From an uncultured Bacillota bacterium (GTDB lineage Bacteria; Bacillota_I; Bacilli_A; RFN20; CAG-826): 64,000 nucleotides of DNA. The stretch lies in the NCBI GenBank assembly GCA_949293555.1, contig CASFDV010000003.1, forward strand, positions 195,614 through 259,613, read 5' to 3'. The position numbers and the translations under genes were made by a program. Under the pieces are notes generated by a model. The model saw nothing but the letters and a program-made list of their open reading frames with translations. It did not search any database and was not told the DNA's origin. Shown piece after piece: positions 24,211-33,822 of the stretch. How positions within the stretch are numbered: the first letter of the stretch is position 1; each line of letters starts with the position of its first letter.

Positions 24211-26181
24211 ATGCCAGAGCTAGAACTTGACAAGGTCCTCCCGGAAGAGGACTACGACGCTTCCTCGATCGAGGTGCTTTCCGGCCTCGAGGGGGTGAGG
24301 AAGCGCCCCGGGATGTACATCGGCTCCACGGGGCCTTCCGGACTCCACCACCTCGTGTGGGAGATTTTGGATAACGCGGTCGACGAGGCCGTGAACGGCT
24401 ACGGGAAGAAGATCAGCCTCACGATGCACCGGGACGGCTCGGTCTCGATCGAGGACGAGGGGAGGGGCATGCCCGTGGACATCCACCCCAAGACGGGGAT
24501 CCCCGCCGTCCAGCTCATCTTCACCGCCCTCCATTCCGGCGGGAAGTTCAATAGCGCCGCCTACAAGGTGTCCGGCGGGCTCCACGGGGTGGGCGCGACC
24601 GTCACCAACGCCCTTTCCGAGCGCGTCAAGGTGAACGTCTGGCGGAAGGGGAAGGCCTACGAGATCTCCTTCAAGGACGGGGGGAAGCTCGACCAGCCCC
24701 TCCGCGAGGTCGGGGACACCTGGAAGCACGGGACGATGGTGACCTTCAAGCCCGATGCGACCATCTTCCCCAACACCCGCTTCTCCTACGAGACCATCGC
24801 CCACCGCCTCGAGGAGAAGAGCTACCTCCTCACCGGGGTCCGCTTCATCCTCAGCGACGAGAACACCGGCCAGAAGAAGGAGTTCTACTGCGAGAACGGC
24901 CTCAGGGAGTACGTGCTGACCCTCACGAAGGGGAAGGCGCCCCTGGGCGAGGTCATCGACTTCTCCGGCGAGAAGGAGGGCATCCGGATGGAAGTCGCCC
25001 TCCGCTGGAGCCAGGGGGACTACCAGGAGAGCATCTATAGCTACGCCAACGACGTCAGGACCGGGGACGGGGGCACCCACGAGAGCGGCTTCAAGAGCGG
25101 CCTCACCAAGTGCCTCAACGAATGGGCCCAGGCCAACGGCCTCCTCAAGGGCCAGGCCCTGGAAGGGTCGGACATCCGCGAGGGGCTGACCGCCGTCGTC
25201 TCCGTCAAGGTGCCCGAGGGCATGAACGAGCTCGAGGGCCAGACGAAGGGGAAGCTCGGGACCCCCGCCGCCCTTCCCGCCGTGAGCGCCCTCGTCCAGG
25301 AGAAACTCCCCTACTTCCTCGACGAGCACCGCGAGTTCGGGCTCGAGCTCGTGAGGAAGTGCGAGGCGAGCCGCCACGCCCGCGAGGCCGCCAGGAAGGC
25401 CCGCGAGGCCGTCCGCGGCACGAGGAAGAGGACCCCGGAGGCCATCATCTCCGACAAGCTCGCCGCCGCGCAGGGGAAGGACTACCGGAGGAACGAGCTC
25501 TTCATCGTCGAGGGCGACTCCGCCGGGGGCACCGCCAAGACGGGAAGGGACCGGAGCCACCAGGCGATCCTTCCTCTGAGAGGAAAGCCCCTCAACACCT
25601 ATGGGCTTCCCATAGGGAAGGTCATGGAGAACGTCGAGTTCGCCACCCTCGTCCAGACCATCGGGGCCGGGGCGGGCGAGGAGTTCGACCCCAAGGACAG
25701 CCACTACGGCAAGATCATCATCATGACCGACGCCGACACGGACGGGGCGCACATCCAGACGCTCCTCCTCACCTTCTTCTGGAACTTCATGCGCCCCCTC
25801 GTCGACCAGGGGATGGTCTACGTCGCCCAGCCGCCCCTCTACCGCGTCTACAAGAAGAGCGACCCCTCGCGCCACGTCTACTGCTGGAGCGAGGAGGAGC
25901 TGGAGGCGGCGCGGAAGAAGATCGGCGCCGGCTACGGCATCAACCGCTACAAGGGGCTCGGCGAGATGAACGCCCAGCAGCTGGCGGAGACGACGATGAA
26001 CCCGGGGACGAGGCAGCTCCTCCGCGTGGTCGTGGAGGATCCCCTCGCCCTCGAGAAGAAGATGGGCGTCCTCATGGGGAAGGACTCCCTTCCGCGCTGG
26101 GACTGGATCCAGGAGAACGTCACCTTCGTCCTCGAGGACGAGTTCCAGGAGATCCTGAAGGGAGAGGGCAATAATGGCTAG
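24211..26181 (+). CDS. parE: DNA topoisomerase IV subunit B
   Basis: 656 aa. GHKL ATPase motifs: EILDNAVDEA, DEGRGMP and GGLHGVGAT. The Toprim domain has EGDSAGG and DADTDGAHI, and the C-terminus has RYKGLGEMN. The neighbours plsY and parC, and the lack of gyr-associated genes, favour ParE over GyrB. It decatenates chromosomes with ParC, whose start overlaps by 8 nt. Confidence 0.93.
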   Translation: MPELELDKVLPEEDYDASSIEVLSGLEGVRKRPGMYIGSTGPSGLHHLVWEILDNAVDEAVNGYGKKISLTMHRDGSVSIEDEGRGMPVDIHPKTGIPAVQLIFTALHSGGKFNSAAYKVSGGLHGVGATVTNALSERVKVNVWRKGKAYEISFKDGGKLDQPLREVGDTWKHGTMVTFKPDATIFPNTRFSYETIAHRLEEKSYLLTGVRFILSDENTGQKKEFYCENGLREYVLTLTKGKAPLGEVIDFSGEKEGIRMEVALRWSQGDYQESIYSYANDVRTGDGGTHESGFKSGLTKCLNEWAQANGLLKGQALEGSDIREGLTAVVSVKVPEGMNELEGQTKGKLGTPAALPAVSALVQEKLPYFLDEHREFGLELVRKCEASRHAREAARKAREAVRGTRKRTPEAIISDKLAAAQGKDYRRNELFIVEGDSAGGTAKTGRDRSHQAILPLRGKPLNTYGLPIGKVMENVEFATLVQTIGAGAGEEFDPKDSHYGKIIIMTDADTDGAHIQTLLLTFFWNFMRPLVDQGMVYVAQPPLYRVYKKSDPSRHVYCWSEEELEAARKKIGAGYGINRYKGLGEMNAQQLAETTMNPGTRQLLRVVVEDPLALEKKMGVLMGKDSLPRWDWIQENVTFVLEDEFQEILKGEGNNG

Positions 26182-28762
26182 GAAGAAGGAAGAGCTCCGT
26201 CCCGTCGAGGAGACGCTCCACGAAAGCGAGATGGACTCGCTCCTCGGGGAGCGCTTCGCCATCTACGCGAAGGACGTCATCCAGAACCGGGCGATCCCCG
26301 ACGCCAGGGATGGCTTGAAGCCCGTCCAGCGCCGCATCCTCTACGGGATGTGGGTCGCGGGGAACACGCACGATAGGCCCACGAAGAAATGCGCGCACAT
26401 CGTCGGCGACGTCATGGGCAAGTACCACCCGCACGGGGACTCTTCGATCTACGAGGCGCTCGTCAGGCTCTCCCAGCCCTGGAACACGCGCGCCCCCCTC
26501 GTCGACTTCCAGGGGAACAACGGCTCCATCGACGGGGACAGCCCCGCCGCCTACCGCTACACCGAGGCGAGGCTGAGCGCCCTTTCCGAGGAGATGCTCG
26601 AGGACCTCGGGAACGACACGGTCGACATGGCCCTCACCTTCGACGACACCCTCGAGGAGCCGACCGTCCTCCCCGCGCGCTTCCCGAACCTCCTCCTCAA
26701 CGGGGCGGAAGGGATCGCCGTGGGCATCGCGACGAACATCCCGCCCCATAACCTCGGGGAGCTCGTGGAGGCGATCTCCTACCGCATCGAGCATCCCGAC
26801 TGCACGGGGGAGGAGCTTGCCGACCTCCTCGGGGGCCCCGACTTCCCGACCGGCGGGATCCTCTACAAGGGGGACGGGGTCAAGGAGATGTACCTGACCG
26901 GCCGCGGGCGCTTCCTCATCGAGGCGAAGGCCCACCGCGAGGAGGAGAAGGGCCACGCCCTCCTCGTCGTCGACGAGATCCCCTACCAGGTGAACAAGGG
27001 GCAGCTCGTGAAGTCCCTCGACAAGATCCGCCACGAGAAGGAGCTCCCCGGGATCGAGGAGGTGAGGGACGAAAGCGACCGCGACGGCCTCCGCATCGTC
27101 GTCGAGCTGAAGCCCGGGACGAACGAGGAGGCGGTCCGGAACTACCTCTTCCAGAAGACCCAGCTCCGCACGAGCTACAGCGCCCACATGGTCGCGATCG
27201 TCGAGGGAAGCCCGCGGACGCTCTCCCTCCAGGAATACTGCGACTCCTACATCCAGCACGCCCTCGAGATCGTCGCCAGGAGAAGCCGCCACCTCCTCGG
27301 GAAGGACCAGGCGCGCCTCCTCATCGTCGAGGGCCTCCTCCGCGTCGCCGAGGACCGCGCCCTCCTCGACCAGGTCGTCGAGACGATCAAGCGGAGCAAG
27401 GACAAGGCCGAGGCGAAGGAGAACCTCGTCCGCGAGTTCCAGTTCGTCCCCGAGCAGGCCGAGGCCATCCTCATGATGCCCCTCCACCGCCTCACCCACG
27501 GGGACGTCCTCCTCCTTTCGAAGGAACGGGACGGGCTCCGGACGGAGATCGCCGGGCTCGAGCAGCTCCTCCAGAGCCAGAAGAGGAGGGAGAGCCTCAT
27601 CGCCAAGGGGCTCCGCCGCATCGCCAGGGAATACGGGGACGAGCGCAGGACCGAGCTCCGGGAAGGGGAGCCGGGGAAGGCCATGATCGACCGGCGCGAC
27701 CTCATCCAGAGCGAGGAGTGCTACCTCGTCTGCACGAGGCACGGCTACTTGAAGCGGAGCTCCCTCATGAGCTACCAGAAGAGCAAGGGCCACGAAGGGG
27801 TGCGCCCCGGCATCAAGAGCGAGGACACCTTCCTCTACCTCGGGCGCTGCACCACCAAGGACTTCCTCCTCCTCTTCACCGACAGGGGGCGCTACCTCCA
27901 GATCCCCGTGAGCGAGATCCGGAGCGCCAAGTGGAACGAGGAGGGCTTCCACGTGAGCTCCCTCGTCCAGCTCCAGGACGGGGAGCGGCTCGTCGGGGCC
28001 TTCGCCCTCTCGCGCTTCCGCGAGGACGTGCCCGTCCTCATGCTCACGAGGAACGGCACCATCAAGCGGAGCCTTCTCTCGGAGTTCCCGCTCCAGCGCT
28101 GGAGCAGGCCGGGCCAGGCCATCTCCTTCGGGCGCCAGGAGCAGGACCGCCTCCTCCTCGCCATCCCGACCTCGGGCGCGGACGAGCTCCTCCTCATGGG
28201 GGAGGAGGGGACCTACCTCCGCTACCCGGAGCGCGAGGTGCCCCTCACCCACATCCGCTCCGGCGGCGTCATGGCGGGCAAGTTCAAGGGAAGGCCCCTC
28301 GCCGCCCTCCTCGCCTTCCATCCGGAGGAGAAGAACCGGAAGTTCGTCCTCCTCACCGACGGCGGCCACCAGCGGGTGTGCTCGCTCGACCGCTTCGAGG
28401 CCGGGCATAGGACCGGGGCGGCGAAGATGATGTACCCGACCTTCAAGGGCAGCCCCCAGCGCCTCCTTTTCGCCGACAAGTGCCTCGGGAAGATGACGCC
28501 CTTCTCCTATGACGCCGTCATCCTGGAGGACAAGAGCAGGATCGACCTCGTCTTCGAGGACTTCCTCCTCACCGACCCCCAGAGCTACGCCCGCCCGGCG
28601 GAAGGCTTCGGGAAGAAGCGCCACGTGGGCGCCGTCTCCCTCGAGAACGGCGAGTACGTGGACGAGGCCTTCCTCGCCCATCCCGCCCCCCTCGGGGAGG
28701 AGCCCCCGAGGAAGGAGGAGGAAGAAGAGGGGGAGATCTCGCTCCTGGAGGAGCTTGAATGA
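26174..28762 (+). CDS. parC: DNA topoisomerase IV subunit A
   Basis: 862 aa. The breakage-reunion domain contains [13 protein letters not shown] (quinolone region with Ser) and [10 protein letters not shown], where Tyr is catalytic and the Pro-Ala-Ala-Tyr context is of ParC type. The C-terminal ~330 residues form the DNA-wrapping beta-pinwheel. Overlaps parE by 8 nt and yqeG by 4 nt, so topoisomerase IV leads a longer operon. Confidence 0.93.
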   Translation: MARKKEELRPVEETLHESEMDSLLGERFAIYAKDVIQNRAIPDARDGLKPVQRRILYGMWVAGNTHDRPTKKCAHIVGDVMGKYHPHGDSSIYEALVRLSQPWNTRAPLVDFQGNNGSIDGDSPAAYRYTEARLSALSEEMLEDLGNDTVDMALTFDDTLEEPTVLPARFPNLLLNGAEGIAVGIATNIPPHNLGELVEAISYRIEHPDCTGEELADLLGGPDFPTGGILYKGDGVKEMYLTGRGRFLIEAKAHREEEKGHALLVVDEIPYQVNKGQLVKSLDKIRHEKELPGIEEVRDESDRDGLRIVVELKPGTNEEAVRNYLFQKTQLRTSYSAHMVAIVEGSPRTLSLQEYCDSYIQHALEIVARRSRHLLGKDQARLLIVEGLLRVAEDRALLDQVVETIKRSKDKAEAKENLVREFQFVPEQAEAILMMPLHRLTHGDVLLLSKERDGLRTEIAGLEQLLQSQKRRESLIAKGLRRIAREYGDERRTELREGEPGKAMIDRRDLIQSEECYLVCTRHGYLKRSSLMSYQKSKGHEGVRPGIKSEDTFLYLGRCTTKDFLLLFTDRGRYLQIPVSEIRSAKWNEEGFHVSSLVQLQDGERLVGAFALSRFREDVPVLMLTRNGTIKRSLLSEFPLQRWSRPGQAISFGRQEQDRLLLAIPTSGADELLLMGEEGTYLRYPEREVPLTHIRSGGVMAGKFKGRPLAALLAFHPEEKNRKFVLLTDGGHQRVCSLDRFEAGHRTGAAKMMYPTFKGSPQRLLFADKCLGKMTPFSYDAVILEDKSRIDLVFEDFLLTDPQSYARPAEGFGKKRHVGAVSLENGEYVDEAFLAHPAPLGEEPPRKEEEEEGEISLLEELE

Positions 28763-29292
28763 GGCTTTCCCCGGCCTACAAGGGGAAGTCCCTCTTCCAT
28801 CTGGAGCCATGGATGCTCCATGAGATGGGGAAGGACGTCCTCCTCCTCGACCTCGACAACACCCTCGACCCCCACGACGTCCCCCTCCCCTCCCCGGGGA
28901 GGAAGGAATGGGCGGAGCGGATGAAGGGGGAGGGGATCCTCCTCCTCCTTCTCTCCAACAACCGCGGGAAGAGGGTGAGGAAGTACGCGGAAGCCCTCGG
29001 GATCCCATTCCTCGCGGGGACGGGGAAGCCCTTCCCCTGGAAGGCGAGGCGCTTCCTGAAGGAGAGGGGGATCGCCCTCTCGCGCTGCCTTCTTTGCGGG
29101 GACCAGGTGCTCACCGACCTATGGGGCGCGAAGGCGCTCGGCGTCCCCGCGCTCCTCCTCGAGCCGCTCTCCCGGAGGGAGGCGGTCTGGACGAGAATCA
29201 ACCGGGTTTTGGAGAAACGCGCGCGAAGACGCATAATGGAAGACACGGGAATCCCCGTCTTGGAGGAAACATGGGCGAGATCGGAATCGTAA
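28759..29292 (+). CDS. yqeG: YqeG-family HAD phosphatase
   Basis: 177 aa. Motif I is LLDLDNTLD, motif II is LLSNN, and CGDQVLTDLWGA is motif IV. The family (HAD IIIA) is next to yqeH in Firmicutes and its substrate is unproven. It starts within the parC stop (ATGA) and overlaps yqeH by 22 nt. Confidence 0.9.
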   Translation: MRLSPAYKGKSLFHLEPWMLHEMGKDVLLLDLDNTLDPHDVPLPSPGRKEWAERMKGEGILLLLLSNNRGKRVRKYAEALGIPFLAGTGKPFPWKARRFLKERGIALSRCLLCGDQVLTDLWGAKALGVPALLLEPLSRREAVWTRINRVLEKRARRRIMEDTGIPVLEETWARSES

Positions 29293-30407
29293 GGCGCTGC
29301 AGCATCTGCGGGGCGATCCTGCAGACGGAGAGGAGGGAGGAGCCGGGCTACATCGACCCGGAGATCCTCAAGGGCAAGCCCCTGGACGCGCTGGTGAGCT
29401 GCGAGAGCTGCTACCTGGAGAACATGCAGGCGCTTTCCCCGCGGGGAAGCCAGGTGAGCGAGGACTTCCTCACCATCCTCGACGATGCCAGGGCGATGGA
29501 GGCCCTCATCGTCTACCTCGTCGACCTCTTCTCCTTCGAATGCTTCTTCTCCCCGGAGGTGAACGAGCGCATCAAGTCGCTCCCGATCCTCGTGCTCGGG
29601 AACAAGAGGGACCTCCTGCCCCGGAAGATCAAGGACGAGGACCTCCGGAAGTACGTCGCCCACCGCTTCCGCGTGGGCGGGCTTCCCGTCCAGGAGGAGG
29701 ACGTCCGCCTCCTCTCCCTTTCCGCAGGGGCGGGGATCGAGGAGATCCGCGACGAGATCGAGCGGAGGAGGAAGGCCCACGACGTCTACATCATCGGCGC
29801 GCCTCTCTCCGGGAAGTCCCTCTTCTTCAACGCCTTCCTGAGGACCTACCGCAACCGTTCCGGGAGGAACATCGAGACCAGGCGCTACAAAGGCACCGAC
29901 CTCCGCCTCATGGCGATCCCCCTCGACAGCTCCTCCTACCTTTACGACACCCCCGGGGAAGGGGGCGACAACGCCCTCCCCCTCCGCCTCCCGGAGGTCG
30001 GGAGGTGGACCTACTATCCCGCCGGGGAGACGAAGGCCCGCTCCTTCCAGCTCGAGAACGGGGAGTCGCTCCTCCTCGGGGGCGGGGTGAGGCTCGACCG
30101 CCTCGAGGGGGAGGGGAAGGCCCAGCTTCGCTGCTACTTCGCCCCGCGGGTCGAGATCCAGAAGGCGAAGGGGAGGAAGGCCGAGGAGCGCTACCTCTCG
30201 CGGAACGCCCCCCATCCCCAGCTGAAGGAAGGGACGACCCTCAAGGACATCGACGTCTTCGACATCCGGATCGAGGAGGAAGGCCCCCGCGACATCATGG
30301 TCGCCGGCTTCGGCTGGATCGAGTGCCAGGCGAAGGGAAGCCTCTTCCGCATCTACGTCCCCCGCGGCGTCGGCGTCAGCTACGGTCGCGCGAAGGTAGG
30401 GAAGTGA
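29271..30407 (+). CDS. yqeH: Ribosome-biogenesis GTPase YqeH
   Basis: 378 aa, circularly permuted GTPase. N-terminal zinc finger CSIC...CESC (residues 10-48), then G4 NKRD, G5 SAGAG, and only afterwards G1 GAPLSGKS and G3 DTPG. The permutation is diagnostic. YqeH is needed for 30S assembly. Shine-Dalgarno GGAGG is 4 nt before ATG 29271. Overlaps the nadD-yqeK gene by 4 nt. Confidence 0.95.
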   Translation: MGEIGIVRRCSICGAILQTERREEPGYIDPEILKGKPLDALVSCESCYLENMQALSPRGSQVSEDFLTILDDARAMEALIVYLVDLFSFECFFSPEVNERIKSLPILVLGNKRDLLPRKIKDEDLRKYVAHRFRVGGLPVQEEDVRLLSLSAGAGIEEIRDEIERRRKAHDVYIIGAPLSGKSLFFNAFLRTYRNRSGRNIETRRYKGTDLRLMAIPLDSSSYLYDTPGEGGDNALPLRLPEVGRWTYYPAGETKARSFQLENGESLLLGGGVRLDRLEGEGKAQLRCYFAPRVEIQKAKGRKAEERYLSRNAPHPQLKEGTTLKDIDVFDIRIEEEGPRDIMVAGFGWIECQAKGSLFRIYVPRGVGVSYGRAKVGK

Positions 30408-31516
30408 GCGAAGCCCGCCCCCTCCTCCTCTTCGGAGGCTCCTTCGACCCCGTCCACGGGGGGCATCTCCGGATGGCCTCCTATTTTTCGAGGCGGATGG
30501 GCTACGACGTCCTCCTCCTCCCCGCGGGAAGCCCCCGCTGGAAGAGGACGGAGGCGGAAGGAAGGACGCGACTCCTTCTCCTCGGCCTCGCCCTTTCCTC
30601 CCTCGGGGAGGAGGGGATCGAGATCGATCCGCGGGAGCTTTCGCGCGAAGGGGAAAGCCGGACCATCGACACGGTCCTCGAGATCAAGAGGGAATGGCCC
30701 GGGAGGGAGCTCGCCCTCCTCCTCGGCGCCGACCAGGCCCTCCGCTTCCCCGATTGGAGGGAGGCGGGAAGGCTTTCCTCGCTCGCGCGGATCCTCTATG
30801 TCCCGCGGGAGGGGGTCGAGGTCCCGGAAGAGACGAAGGCGCGCTTCCATATGGAGGAGGTCCCCTACAAGGGCGCGGGCATGACCTCGAGCACGATGGT
30901 GAGGGAGATCCGTTCCCTCGACCTTCCCGACCCGGAGCTCGTCGCGATCGAGGCCCACCGCCTCTACAAGTGGGGGAAGGTCGCCGAAAGGATGGGGGAG
31001 GGGCGGTACGAGCACTCCTTGAGCGTCGCCCACCTCGCCCGCGCGATCGCTTCCTATAATCGCCTCGGGGAGAGGATGGAGCTATTGGCCTACCGGGCCG
31101 GGCTCCTCCATGACCTAGGGAAGGACCTCGGGGAAGAGGAGGGGAGGAGGCTCCTCGAAGGGGAAGAGGTCCCCGCGGGGATGCCCCCTTACTCGCTCCA
31201 CCAGTGGACGGGCGCGGTTCTTGCAAGAGAGGAGCTCGGGGAAGAGGAGGAGGACGTCCTCGAGGCGATCCGCACCCACTGCACGGGGGACTCCGGGATG
31301 AGCCCCCTGGGGAAGATCCTCTACGCGGCGGACAAGATCGACCCGGGGAGAGGCTGGGACTCCCGCCCCTACGTGAAGGCGATGATGAAGGACTACGAGG
31401 AAGGGTTCCGCGCGGTGCTCCGGGCGAACCGCGAGTACCTGAAGGAGCATGGAGGGGAGAAGAACCCCATGAGCGAGAGGGCCTACAGGGCCTATCTCGG
31501 GCAGGAAGGAGAATGA
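30404..31516 (+). CDS. nadD: NadD-YqeK fusion: nicotinate-nucleotide adenylyltransferase plus HD hydrolase
   Basis: 370 aa. Residues 1-185 are NadD: GGSFDPVHGGHL and SSTMVREI bind ATP and nicotinate mononucleotide. Residues 190-365 are a YqeK-type HD domain (HSLSVAHLAR, LLHDLGKDL, later His and Asp), a family that cleaves Ap4A-type dinucleotides. The two are separate adjacent genes in Bacillus; here the frame is continuous. Start GTG 30404 overlaps the yqeH stop (GTGA). Confidence 0.92.
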   Translation: MSEARPLLLFGGSFDPVHGGHLRMASYFSRRMGYDVLLLPAGSPRWKRTEAEGRTRLLLLGLALSSLGEEGIEIDPRELSREGESRTIDTVLEIKREWPGRELALLLGADQALRFPDWREAGRLSSLARILYVPREGVEVPEETKARFHMEEVPYKGAGMTSSTMVREIRSLDLPDPELVAIEAHRLYKWGKVAERMGEGRYEHSLSVAHLARAIASYNRLGERMELLAYRAGLLHDLGKDLGEEEGRRLLEGEEVPAGMPPYSLHQWTGAVLAREELGEEEEDVLEAIRTHCTGDSGMSPLGKILYAADKIDPGRGWDSRPYVKAMMKDYEEGFRAVLRANREYLKEHGGEKNPMSERAYRAYLGQEGE

Positions 31517-31518
31517 AT

Positions 31519-31869
31519 ATGGAAGAGGCAAGGAAGGAAGGGACGGGCATCGCCGAGAGGGCGAAGGCCCTCCTCGAGGAGAGGAAGGCGGAGGACCTGC
31601 TCCTCATCTCCGTGGAGGGGATCTCGCCCTACGCGGACTGGATCCTCCTCGGGACGGCGCCGAACGAACGCGCCCTCGGGGCGTACGCGGAGGCCCTGCA
31701 GGAATATTGCGAGAAGGAAGAAAATATAATTCCAAGGATAGAAGGCAAAGGGACGTCCGGCTGGGTGCTCGTCGACTGCGGCGATTTGATCTGCCACCTC
31801 TTCCTGAGAGGCAAGAGGGAGGAGGTCGCCCTCGAGGAACTCTTGGGGAAGAGCGTCCGGCAGGACTAG
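31519..31869 (+). CDS. rsfS: Ribosomal silencing factor RsfS
   Basis: 116 aa. Conserved SVEGISPYADWILLGTA and GWVLVDCGDLICHLF. RsfS binds L14 and blocks subunit joining under starvation. ATG 31519 lies 7 nt from AAGGAG (31506-31511); ATG 31513 would be too close. The gene ends in a tandem stop TAGTAG, and a terminator follows. Confidence 0.95.
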   Translation: MEEARKEGTGIAERAKALLEERKAEDLLLISVEGISPYADWILLGTAPNERALGAYAEALQEYCEKEENIIPRIEGKGTSGWVLVDCGDLICHLFLRGKREEVALEELLGKSVRQD

Positions 31870-31884
31870 TAGATCGACCAGGGC

Positions 31885-31916
31885 AAGGCGGTCCGAAAGG
31901 GCCGCTTTCCCTTTTT
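31885..31916 (+). terminator. Terminator of the parE-rsfS operon
   Basis: AAGGCGGTCC, GAAA tetraloop, GGGCCGCTT with one G-T pair, then CCCTTTTT. Confidence 0.8.
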
Positions 31917-32309
31917 CATGTCCACTTCGCATAATGGCTATTATGTATAGTAACGCTTGGAAAAACACAGATAAGAACAGATGTTATTGTAGAATAATCA
32001 GCAATATATCCCAACGATGTTCACCGTTATCCACAAAGGAAATCTCCAAGTTAGAAACTACTAGTTATCTACTACCTTGGAATTTGCCATCTCTTTCTCC
32101 TCTCGTATCTCTAAGCAAGGGAGACGGCCGTTTTACCAGTCTAAAGTCTCTGCAAGGTTATTTCACTTCCGACCCTCTTGGGGACTTTATCGGGCAAGTT
32201 ATTGAATGGCGCTCTTGTCTGTGAACGCCGGTTTCGAATATTTCTTCGCCCTTATTTACAAGCGGCAAGATGGGACTTCAGTCCCGTAGCCTTAGATTAT
32301 CCTTCCTCC
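31917..32309. other. AT-rich island without a convincing gene
   Basis: 393 nt, clearly AT-richer than the rest. It holds an inverted repeat CATAAT/ATTATG (31930-31945), a perfect DnaA box TTATCCACA (32027-32035), a CTACTAG motif (32048) and a hairpin GGGAC/GTCCC (32272-32285). A 96-codon frame at 31934 has no ribosome site and an unnatural composition, so it is not called. Confidence 0.6.
32027..32035 (+). promoter_or_regulatory. Single DnaA box
   Basis: TTATCCACA, an exact match to the DnaA consensus, in an AT-rich island. It is the only perfect match I noticed in the window, so it may be chance or a DnaA titration/regulatory site. Confidence 0.35.
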
Positions 32310-33749
32310 ATGGAAGGCATCGGCGACCTCTTCCCCGGATGGTTCACCGACATCCATGACTACCACTTCGTCGATCGGCTTGATTCCGATCCGGGCAGGG
32401 AATGGGAGAAGGCGGTGGTCGGCTTCCTCAACACCTGCGGGGGCGAGCTCCTGGTCGGGATTTCCGATCTAAGAGGGACTCTCCGCGGGATGGGCCGGAA
32501 AGAGCTGGAAGCCCAGAGGGAGATCCTTCGCCGATGGATTTCCCGTTCGCTTGTCCCCTGCCCTCCTGGGTGCTGCTTTTCGTACTGCTACCCTTCCTAT
32601 CAAAAGGAAGGAAACGAGCTCTATTTGATGAAGGTGGCCGTCCGGGAAGGGCCTTTCCTGCCCTATGCCTTGAAGGAAGAGGAAGGGGAGGCCGCCTACC
32701 TCCGGCAGGAACGTTGGACGAAGCGGGCCTCAGTCGCGGATTTCCGCGCGATCGTTTCTTCCTTCCCTCGCGATCCCTTTGACTCAGGCAAGACCGACGT
32801 CCTTTTTGACCCTGGTGACTTTCAGAGACTTTTCTCGTTTTTCCAGGAACAAAATGGGTTCCCTCTGGGCGAGGAGACTCTCGAAGGCGTCTCCTTCTTC
32901 GACGAGGCGCGATGTCTCCGGCGAGGCGCGCTCCTCTTCCGGGATGGTTGCCGATCCCCGGAGACCCTCGTCTCCTGCCGGAGATGGAAAGGGGTGGATC
33001 CTGCTCTTTCCGTCCTCATCCGGAGGGAGGAAAGGCGAGGCGACCTCCTCGGCCAGTTCGAATTCCTTCGCGGCTTCATCGAGGAGAACTCCTGCATCGG
33101 GCTGGAAAAGATGGACGATGGGAACCGCGAGATCCGCTCCTACCCTGTCCAAGCGGCGCTTGAGGCGGCCGGGAATGCCATCCTTCAGCGCGATTACCGG
33201 ATCGAAGGCGCCGCGATCGAACTCGACATCTATGACGACCGCCTGGTCCTTGCTTCGCCCGGATTTCCTCTTGGCTGCAGCGGAACCTTCAGGGAAGAAG
33301 ACCTCCTCTCGTATGCCGCAAGGACGAGGAACCCTCTCATCGCCCACATCCTGTCCCTTTGCCCCCTCAGCGAGAAAGATAGGCTCCCTTTCGCGAATAC
33401 GATCGAATGCTATAAGGATGCCGGCTGCGGGAAGAGGCCCAGCTGGAACGTCATCGACGGCTCCTTTTCCCTCGTCCTTCCCGACTTGCTCTACGCGGGG
33501 CCTGGCTTCCTTTCGCTACGCCGCCCGCTGTCCTTCGTCCCTTTGCCCGGGAAAAGGAAGCACGACCGCGCGATTCTTTCCTATTGCTACGAAGGCTCAA
33601 GGAAAGCCGTCGAGATTGCCAAGGCAATCGGGTTATCGAGGAGCGCCTATTTCTACAATAGGATCCTCGCCCCCTTGGCCCGGCATGGCTACCTTGTCTA
33701 TATCGGAGATGGATACCTTACGAACCGGGATTTCGTGAAAGAGGGATAA
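32310..33749 (+). CDS. AlbA/Schlafen-type DNA-binding protein with HATPase domain and winged helix (COG2865-like)
   Basis: 479 aa. Residues 20-170 contain the AlbA_2 pattern (FLNTCGGELLVGISD, 39-53). Residues ~285-350 resemble the HATPase_c_4 module (ALEAAGNAILQRDY... DDRLVLASPG). The C-terminal 60 residues look like a winged helix (KAVEIAKAIGLSRSAYFYNRI). Such proteins are predicted regulators or defence-related, function unproven. The start ATG 32310 lies 9 nt after a -10-like GATTAT. Relaxed codon use and flanking repeats suggest acquisition. Confidence 0.82.
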   Translation: MEGIGDLFPGWFTDIHDYHFVDRLDSDPGREWEKAVVGFLNTCGGELLVGISDLRGTLRGMGRKELEAQREILRRWISRSLVPCPPGCCFSYCYPSYQKEGNELYLMKVAVREGPFLPYALKEEEGEAAYLRQERWTKRASVADFRAIVSSFPRDPFDSGKTDVLFDPGDFQRLFSFFQEQNGFPLGEETLEGVSFFDEARCLRRGALLFRDGCRSPETLVSCRRWKGVDPALSVLIRREERRGDLLGQFEFLRGFIEENSCIGLEKMDDGNREIRSYPVQAALEAAGNAILQRDYRIEGAAIELDIYDDRLVLASPGFPLGCSGTFREEDLLSYAARTRNPLIAHILSLCPLSEKDRLPFANTIECYKDAGCGKRPSWNVIDGSFSLVLPDLLYAGPGFLSLRRPLSFVPLPGKRKHDRAILSYCYEGSRKAVEIAKAIGLSRSAYFYNRILAPLARHGYLVYIGDGYLTNRDFVKEG

Positions 33750-33756
33750 GCCGGGC

Positions 33757-33808
33757 GCTCCGCAAGTCCTGCGAAGTGTTTGCGAAGTCCTGCGAAGTGA
33801 ATTTGCGA
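33757..33808. repeat. Short tandem repeat (GCGAAGTCCTGCGAAGTG)
   Basis: GCAAGTCCTGCGAAGTG, GCGAAGTCCTGCGAAGTG and a partial GCGAAGTAAAT fill the gap between the AlbA gene and the convergent permease. On the reverse strand the core is CGCAGGACTT, close to the CGCAGGATTT core at 12564. In one frame it reads KSCEVFAKSCEV. Confidence 0.7.
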
Positions 33809-33822
33809 AGTAAATAACGAGC

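Noticed and set aside
31934..32224. A 96-codon frame in the AT-rich island
   Set aside because: No ribosome site, Ser/Leu-rich composition without a fold pattern, and it covers the DnaA box and repeat motifs; more likely non-coding.
31917..32309. Possible replication origin
   Set aside because: Only one DnaA box, and dnaA, dnaN, gyrB or parB are not adjacent.
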